Shown here: piece by piece, positions 59,856 to 60,000 of the stretch
Position numbering within the stretch: position 1 is the stretch's first letter
How the letters are laid out: each line of letters begins with the position of its first letter
Origin: Adiantum capillus-veneris
Taxonomy: Eukaryota > Streptophyta > Polypodiopsida > Polypodiales > Pteridaceae
DNA length: 60,000 bases
Assembly: GCA_014529385.2 (NCBI GenBank)
Contig: CM043944.1
Span: 91,197,914 to 91,257,913 of the forward strand
Direction of reading: 5' to 3'
Notes under the pieces: generated by a model
Told to the model about the DNA's origin: nothing
The model's input: the letters and a program-made list of their open reading frames with translations, nothing else
The model's database searches: none
Translations under genes and position numbers: made by a program

Positions 59856-60000
59856 ACTTTGTGTATAAATTGGGAAAATAAAATTAGTAAATGAAATTAT
59901 ATAATTACCCAATAATTACCAGATATCAAAAATTACTTTTGAAGGCTGGGAAAATTACCTTAGCCTAAATAATTAGTATAACAAGTTAATGTCGCCCAAT

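Larger units (their letters stand above)
58593..60000 (+). repeat. F: start of a chromovirus-type LTR, runs off the window
   Basis: Starts TGTAAGGT like the B and D LTRs, has a TATAAATA box at 59076, and then AGAGAGCAAAGCTCTAGT, similar to AGAGAGCAAAAACTCTAG in B downstream of its TATA box. It is therefore in plus orientation. No gene is visible. The LTR end, PBS and TSD are outside the window. Confidence 0.65.

Noticed and set aside
1-60000. Host genes, tRNA, rRNA or organelle DNA
   Set aside because: Every long ORF matches retrotransposon domains or lies in LTR or leader sequence. No cloverleaf or rRNA signature was noticed by eye. The only tRNA-like sequences are primer-binding sites.
58593-60000. 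F LTR as the 3' LTR of element E
   Set aside because: No PPT precedes it, E integrase is of the A1/A2 type while the LTR start and TATA neighbourhood resemble B. A separate insertion fits better, though it cannot be proved here.

Overview
This window looks like heterochromatin from a large, repeat-rich land-plant nuclear genome. I can support no host gene, tRNA, rRNA or CRISPR array. Nearly every base belongs to nested Ty3/gypsy LTR retrotransposons, recognised from protease, RT, RNase H, integrase and chromodomain motifs, plant-type primer-binding sites (tRNA-Asp and initiator tRNA-Met), polypurine tracts, TG...CA LTR ends and target-site duplications (TSDs). The species cannot be named from the sequence.

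Layout: (A1) 1-8661 is the decayed 3' part of a large non-chromovirus (Athila/Tat-like, 'OTA') element, itself hit by a Ty1/copia-like solo LTR at 971-1662. (B) A chromovirus with ~3-kb LTRs entered A1 at 8662. (A2) A nearly complete ~19-kb relative of A1, 16361-35356 with a perfect AAGGT TSD, entered the integrase of B; B resumes at 35362. (C) A reverse-oriented chromovirus-like element entered B's 3' LTR at 37161, and its 5' end is lost at 42903. (D) 42904-54210 is a reverse-oriented array LTR(truncated)-internal-LTR-internal-LTR with a 5069-bp period, in which each internal region lacks gag, protease and the start of RT. (E) 54211-58592 is an integrase-derived region turned into nested tandem repeats and carrying a MITE-like insert. 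(F) 58593-60000 is the start of another chromovirus-type LTR that runs off the window.

The most novel material is in A1/A2. Pol carries a second retropepsin-like domain after integrase and two complete HHCC zinc modules in integrase. A2 has an extra ~1085-codon coiled-coil ORF downstream of pol. Each of its two main transcription-unit leaders (before gag, before the extra ORF) holds copies of a 24-bp perfect or near-perfect palindrome centred on ACGCGT. A purine tract sits between pol and the second leader in both A1 and A2.

In the chromoviruses B and D, a conserved short peptide that begins MAP and contains DHEAGT is encoded inside the LTR and ends at a splice-donor-like site. In B an in-phase acceptor lies just before gag. 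This suggests that Gag translation starts in the LTR and that the primer-binding site lies in an intron. Element E appears to be a satellite forming from integrase sequence.

Most genes here are broken. Where intact family logic can be read, Gag packages RNA, protease matures the polyprotein, RT/RNase H makes cDNA primed by host tRNA at the PBS and by the polypurine tract, and integrase (plus chromodomain in B, D and probably C) inserts it.
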